Origin: Gimesia chilikensis
GTDB taxonomy: Bacteria; Planctomycetota; Planctomycetia; Planctomycetales; Planctomycetaceae
Assembly: GCF_008329715.1 (NCBI RefSeq)
Contig: NZ_VTSR01000022.1
Location: 62,001-126,000, forward strand
Length of the DNA stretch: 64,000 nt
Direction of reading: 5' to 3'
Part shown: positions 60,349 through 64,000 of the stretch, one piece after another
Position numbering within the stretch: position 1 is the stretch's first letter
Layout of the letters: the number at the start of each line of letters is the position of its first letter
Notes under the pieces: generated by a model
Databases searched by the model: none
What the model saw: only the letters and a program-made list of their open reading frames with translations
Told to the model about the DNA's origin: nothing
Position numbers and translations under genes: made by a program

Positions 60349-63042
60349 TCAGGCCAGCCGGGGATTGACTTTCTCCGGATCGATGCCCAGGTCCTGGATG
60401 ATGGCGGCTAACTTCGATTTATCGAACTTGCCTTCGTCGGCCAGTTCAACGAGTGTTGCCAGCACCACGTTTTCCGCGTCAATTTCGAAGTGACGGCGGA
60501 GCGATTCACGGGTTTCGCTGCGACCAAAGCCATCGGTTCCCAGTACACAGTAGTTCCCGGGGATGCCTTCACGGATCTGGTCGGCGATCACTTTGATATT
60601 GTCGCTGGAAGCGATGAAGGGGCCTGCGACGCCTTCAAAGGTCGTTTCCAGGAATGATTTCTGAGGTTCTGCATCGGGGTGCAGACGGTTGTAACGTTCC
60701 GCATCTTTGACGTCGCGGGCCAGCTCGTTGTAGCTGGTGACGCTCCAGACATCGGTAGCGATCTGGTATTTCTCGGCCAGGATTTCCTGGGCCCGCAGTA
60801 CTTCGCGGAGAATCGGACCACTGCCGAACAGCTGCGGACGAGCGTCGACAGCTGGTTTGTCGGCTTCCAGGGAACGGAATTTGTAAATCCCTTTAATGAT
60901 GCCATCCACGACGTCGTCGCCCTCGGGCATCGGCGCCATTTCGTAGTTTTCGTTGTAGACGGAGAGATAGTAGAAGATCTCTTCGCCTTCCTGATACATG
61001 CGTCGCATACCGTCCTGAATGATGACCGCCAGCTCGTAAGCGTAAGCGGGATCGTAGGCGTGCAGGGTGGGAACGGTAGAAGCCATGATGTGGCTGTGAC
61101 CATCCTGGTGCTGCAGACCTTCCCCGTTCAGGGTGGTGCGGCCGGAAGTACCACCGAGCAGGAAGCCCTTGGTACGGGAATCAGCGGCGGCCCAGACGAG
61201 ATCGCCGACCCGCTGGAAGCCGAACATCGAGTAGTAGACGTAGAACGGAATCATGTTCACGCCCTGGTTCGAGTAGGCGGTTCCTGCAGCGATGAAAGAA
61301 GAAATCGCACCGGCTTCGTTGATCCCCTCTTCGAGGATCTGGCCGTCTTTGGCTTCCTTGTAGTACATCAGCTGATCGCGGTCGACCGGCTCGTATAACT
61401 GTCCCTGGCTGGCATAGATACCGCACTGCTTGAACAGGCCTTCCATACCGAAGGTACGGGCTTCGTCGGGGATGATCGGCACAATACGTTTGCCGACGAC
61501 TTTGTCACGGAGCAGGGTCGCCAGCAGGATGCCCAGGGCACCGGTGGTGGAACCTTTCTTGCCGGCCATGGAGTCCATGAACTTGCCCAGCGATTCCAGC
61601 GTGGGAGTTTCCAGACGTTCTTCGGTGGGTTTCCGCTCGGGCAGGTAACCGCCGAGTTCTTTCCGCCGTGCCTGCAGGTACTGCATTTCGGGGCTGCCTT
61701 CTTCGGGACGGTAGAACGGTGTGTTCTTGACGTCTTCGTCTCGAATCGGAATGCCGAAGCGGGAGCGGAAGTCACGCAGTTCTTCTTCGTTGGCTTTTTT
61801 CACGTTGTGAGCCACGTTGCGGCCTTCGCCGGCTTCACCCAGACCGTAGCCTTTGATGGTTTTGGCGAGAATGACTGTCGGCGAACCGGTGTGTTCGGTA
61901 GCTGCTTTGAAGGCGGCGTAGACTTTTTCCGGATCGTGACCGCCGCGGTTCATCTTCTTGATCTGTTCGTCAGAGAGATGCTCGGCCATCTTGAGCAGTT
62001 CGGGGTTTTCGCCGAAGAAGTGGTCGCGGATGTAAGACCCGGATTCGACGACGTATTTCTGATACTGACCGTCAACGACTTCACCCATGCGTTTGACGAG
62101 CAAGCCGTCTTCGTCTTCGGAGAGCAGGGGATCCCAGTCGCTGCCCCAGATGACTTTGAGACAGTTCCAGCCGGCACCACGGAAGGCAGCTTCGAGTTCC
62201 TGAATGATCTTGCCGTTCCCACGAACCGGTCCGTCCAGACGCTGCAGGTTACAGTTAATGACGAAGATCAGGTTGTCCAGATGCTCGCGGGAAGCGAGGG
62301 TGATCGCGCCCAGGGTTTCGGGTTCATCAGTTTCCCCGTCGCCAACGAAACACCAGACTTTCGACTGTGATGTATCCATAATGCCGCGGTTATGCAGGTA
62401 ACGCAGGAAGCGGGCATGGTAGATGGACATGATCGGACCGAGACCCATCGATACGGTGGGGAATTGCCAGAAGTCAGGCATCAGCCAGGGGTGCGGATAG
62501 GAAGAGAGTCCACCACCGCGCGGGAGTTCCTGACGGAACCGCTGCAGGTTTTCTTCGGTCAGTCGTCCTTCGACAAAGGCACGGGCATAGACGCCGGGAG
62601 AAGCGTGACCCTGGAAGTAGACGACGTCTCCTGAATGGTCTTCCGTCCGTGAGTGGAAGAAGTGGTTGAACCCGATTTCCCAGAGTGTGGCTGCAGACGC
62701 GTAGGTGGAGATGTGACCGCCGATGCCGTCATGATCTTTGTTGGCACGAACGACCATCGCCATCGCATTCCAGCGGATGATACTTTTGATCCGCCGCTCG
62801 ATTTCCCGGTTGCCGGGGAAGAGAGGCTGTTCATCCTGGGGAATGGTGTTGATGTAAGGCGTATTGGCAGTGAAAGGCATCGTCACGCCCTGACGATAAG
62901 CACGTTCCTGGAGAGTAGCCAGAACGTGTTGTACGCGTTCCTTTCCATAGCGGATGATGAGATCATCCAGTGACTCAAACCATTCTTCCAGTTCTGCCGG
63001 ATCGACTCCAGGCACTGCACCTGTAACTGTCTGTTCTGCCAT
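60349..63042 (-). CDS. aceE: Pyruvate dehydrogenase E1, homodimeric type
   Basis: About 897 residues, the length of the single-chain E1. It decarboxylates pyruvate with thiamine diphosphate and passes the acetyl group to E2 lipoamide. Conserved parts include RIKSIIRWNAMAMVVRAN, GHISTYASAATLWEIGFNHFF, the thiamine-binding GDGETDEPETLG to NCNLQRLDGPVRGN, and LLGGTSGRTTLNGEGLQHQDG. ATG 63042 is taken as the start; the frame runs to a TTG at 63060. First gene of the PDH operon, with a 650-base region upstream shared with the divergent sigma-like gene. Confidence 0.97.
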   Translation of the reverse strand: MAEQTVTGAVPGVDPAELEEWFESLDDLIIRYGKERVQHVLATLQERAYRQGVTMPFTANTPYINTIPQDEQPLFPGNREIERRIKSIIRWNAMAMVVRANKDHDGIGGHISTYASAATLWEIGFNHFFHSRTEDHSGDVVYFQGHASPGVYARAFVEGRLTEENLQRFRQELPRGGGLSSYPHPWLMPDFWQFPTVSMGLGPIMSIYHARFLRYLHNRGIMDTSQSKVWCFVGDGETDEPETLGAITLASREHLDNLIFVINCNLQRLDGPVRGNGKIIQELEAAFRGAGWNCLKVIWGSDWDPLLSEDEDGLLVKRMGEVVDGQYQKYVVESGSYIRDHFFGENPELLKMAEHLSDEQIKKMNRGGHDPEKVYAAFKAATEHTGSPTVILAKTIKGYGLGEAGEGRNVAHNVKKANEEELRDFRSRFGIPIRDEDVKNTPFYRPEEGSPEMQYLQARRKELGGYLPERKPTEERLETPTLESLGKFMDSMAGKKGSTTGALGILLATLLRDKVVGKRIVPIIPDEARTFGMEGLFKQCGIYASQGQLYEPVDRDQLMYYKEAKDGQILEEGINEAGAISSFIAAGTAYSNQGVNMIPFYVYYSMFGFQRVGDLVWAAADSRTKGFLLGGTSGRTTLNGEGLQHQDGHSHIMASTVPTLHAYDPAYAYELAVIIQDGMRRMYQEGEEIFYYLSVYNENYEMAPMPEGDDVVDGIIKGIYKFRSLEADKPAVDARPQLFGSGPILREVLRAQEILAEKYQIATDVWSVTSYNELARDVKDAERYNRLHPDAEPQKSFLETTFEGVAGPFIASSDNIKVIADQIREGIPGNYCVLGTDGFGRSETRESLRRHFEIDAENVVLATLVELADEGKFDKSKLAAIIQDLGIDPEKVNPRLA

Positions 63043-63708
63043 GAGATAAGGTTCTTTCAACCTGACTGAGTATATTCGTTCGTTGAGCGTAACTTCTCTC
63101 AGATCACTAACCAGTTCACGATCTGGAAGAAATCACGCAGCTGAGTAATAAAACAATTCTAGGAATGCACCGCTGTTAAGGGAACTAAACCGGGGCTTTT
63201 TTGAGGCCATCCCGCCGCAGATTCAGATTGGAATACATCGCGAAAGCGGTGACTGATCTCGTTAATCGAAATGTTAGCTGATTTCCCTCGGTTTTGCGAG
63301 TGATAGCAACCGGTCTAAACTCTTTAATAGACATAGCAAACGTCAAATACAGCTGAGACAGCGCCGGAGACAGGCTTTTTGAAGGAAATGAGGCAGGTTT
63401 TTCGTGGGTTTTCAGGCGGGCCGGGAAGAGTTTCCCTGCTGATATGATCGGCTTTTAAGGTGAGAGGGCGTGAGTCTGACTGAAATTTCCCGAAGTGCCC
63501 TTGTGTGCATGTGTTAATGTGTTCTCAGGCTGGGGAGGAAATACCTCGGTCATGACCGAGGTGTAACGTCTGTATAAATATTGTCCAATTTAAGCAATTT
63601 AGATTGTTAAAATTGTTTTATTGGATCTGATTCTCTAAGATAGGACCCGCAGGTTCTATTTTATAGAATCGATATGCCACAAATTTTCTCTCAGTGAGTC
63701 TCGGATAT
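63043..63708. other. Long divergent regulatory region
   Basis: About 665 bases between the aceE start (minus) and the gene at 63709 (plus). It has no gene I can support. It contains a 20-bp perfect palindrome at 63543-63562 and an A/T-rich part around 63570-63680 (for example CAATTTAAGCAATTTAG). Promoters for both genes should lie here. Confidence 0.5.
63543..63562. promoter_or_regulatory. Perfect 20-bp palindrome, possible operator
   Basis: ACCTCGGTCA (63543-63552) is followed directly by its exact reverse complement TGACCGAGGT (63553-63562). No T-run follows, so it is not an obvious intrinsic terminator. The position about 150 bases before the start of the sigma-like gene fits an operator for a dimeric regulator or a transcript stem. 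Confidence 0.4.
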
Positions 63709-64000
63709 ATGTCATACGAACCAAGTTATCCCGCATCAGAATTGGACACATTTTCCGATCTGGGCGAACGTGCCGTGCACCTGGATCAGTCACAGTCCTG
63801 CCAGTGCGAACTGCTGGCGGTCAAAAAGGCGGCGCGGATGCGAAAAGTCTGTGTGACACGTGAATTACAGGCTCGAGCGGAGCGTCTGTGTTCGAAAGAA
63901 ATCGAATACGTTCAGAGCGAACGCTTCGATCAGCCCGACGCCATGGATCAGGTGCTGATTCCGCTGCAGCAACTCTGCGCGGAACTCAAGCCGGATACCG
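63709..64000 (+). CDS. Partial gene, probable sigma-70 family factor N-terminus
   Basis: An open frame from ATG 63709 to the window edge (97 codons). It has no hydrophobic segment. ELLAVKKAARMRKV, RELQARAERL and IEYVQSERFDQPDAMDQVL recall the N-terminal region of planctomycete sigma-70 family factors that precede region 2, where an MNYLKY-type segment would follow. The diagnostic regions 2 and 4 lie outside the window, so the call is an inference from pattern memory. No strong ribosome-binding site is visible before the ATG. Confidence 0.45.
   Translation, partial: MSYEPSYPASELDTFSDLGERAVHLDQSQSCQCELLAVKKAARMRKVCVTRELQARAERLCSKEIEYVQSERFDQPDAMDQVLIPLQQLCAELKPDT

Overview
The window looks like chromosomal DNA of a planctomycete, most like Gimesia/Planctomyces. 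The case rests on family content: a PSCyt/DUF1549-DUF1553 protein paired with a DUF1501 protein, two more DUF1501 proteins, DUF1080, a CxPxR sulfatase together with the tail of a formylglycine-generating enzyme, a TPR/FG-GAP/ASPIC protein, and secreted proteins with twin-arginine or Sec signals. Genus assignment is inference. I see no rRNA, CRISPR array, insertion sequence or prophage; there is one tRNA.

Layout. 0-9 kb: tail of an FGE-type protein, then marR with a three-half-site operator, an RND adaptor, an RND pump with an extra hydrophobic insert, and a TPR/ASPIC protein. 9-13.5 kb: an unknown gene, a DUF481 outer-membrane protein and an M28 peptidase. 13.8-18.8 kb: a tight operon (AAE17/18-like acyl-CoA synthetase, thiolase, hydroxyacyl-CoA/carnitine dehydrogenase-like protein, 3-hydroxybutyrate dehydrogenase), probably for short hydroxy/keto acid catabolism. 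18.9-28.4 kb: LRR-cytochrome PSCyt/PSD1 protein plus DUF1501, then sulfatase, ceramidase-like protein, DUF1080 and nucleoside hydrolase, all with export signals. 28.4-34.2 kb: a signalling island with a receiver lacking its phospho-acceptor Asp, a FixJ-like regulator, a hybrid kinase and a FixL-like kinase. 34.5-42.7 kb: tRNA-Leu(TAA), small membrane proteins, a DapA-like/epimerase pair, a peroxiredoxin-like protein, DUF1501, a YihY protein and a lipoprotein with a strictly periodic cysteine run. 42.8-57.4 kb: beta-helix protein and mostly housekeeping genes (pepA, nitrilase-family, queC, argH, truA, mdh, bioA) mixed with unknown exported proteins. 57.5-63 kb: the pyruvate dehydrogenase operon aceE-E2-lpd on the minus strand. 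From 63.7 kb to the end: the start of a probable sigma-70 family factor, preceded by a long leader with a 20-bp perfect palindrome.

How they fit together. The 3-hydroxybutyrate/thiolase operon and the PDH complex both feed acetyl-CoA, with malate dehydrogenase downstream in the TCA cycle. The exported hydrolases suit scavenging of sulfated glycans, lipids and nucleosides; the FGE-type protein could activate sulfatases such as the one here, though it lies 23 kb away. The clearest unusual points are the pseudo-receiver, the RND insert, the CxxC-periodic lipoprotein, the epimerase lacking the YxxxK lysine, a hairpin hiding the queC ribosome-binding site, and the marR operator overlapping its promoter. 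All calls come from reading the sequence; no database search was possible.
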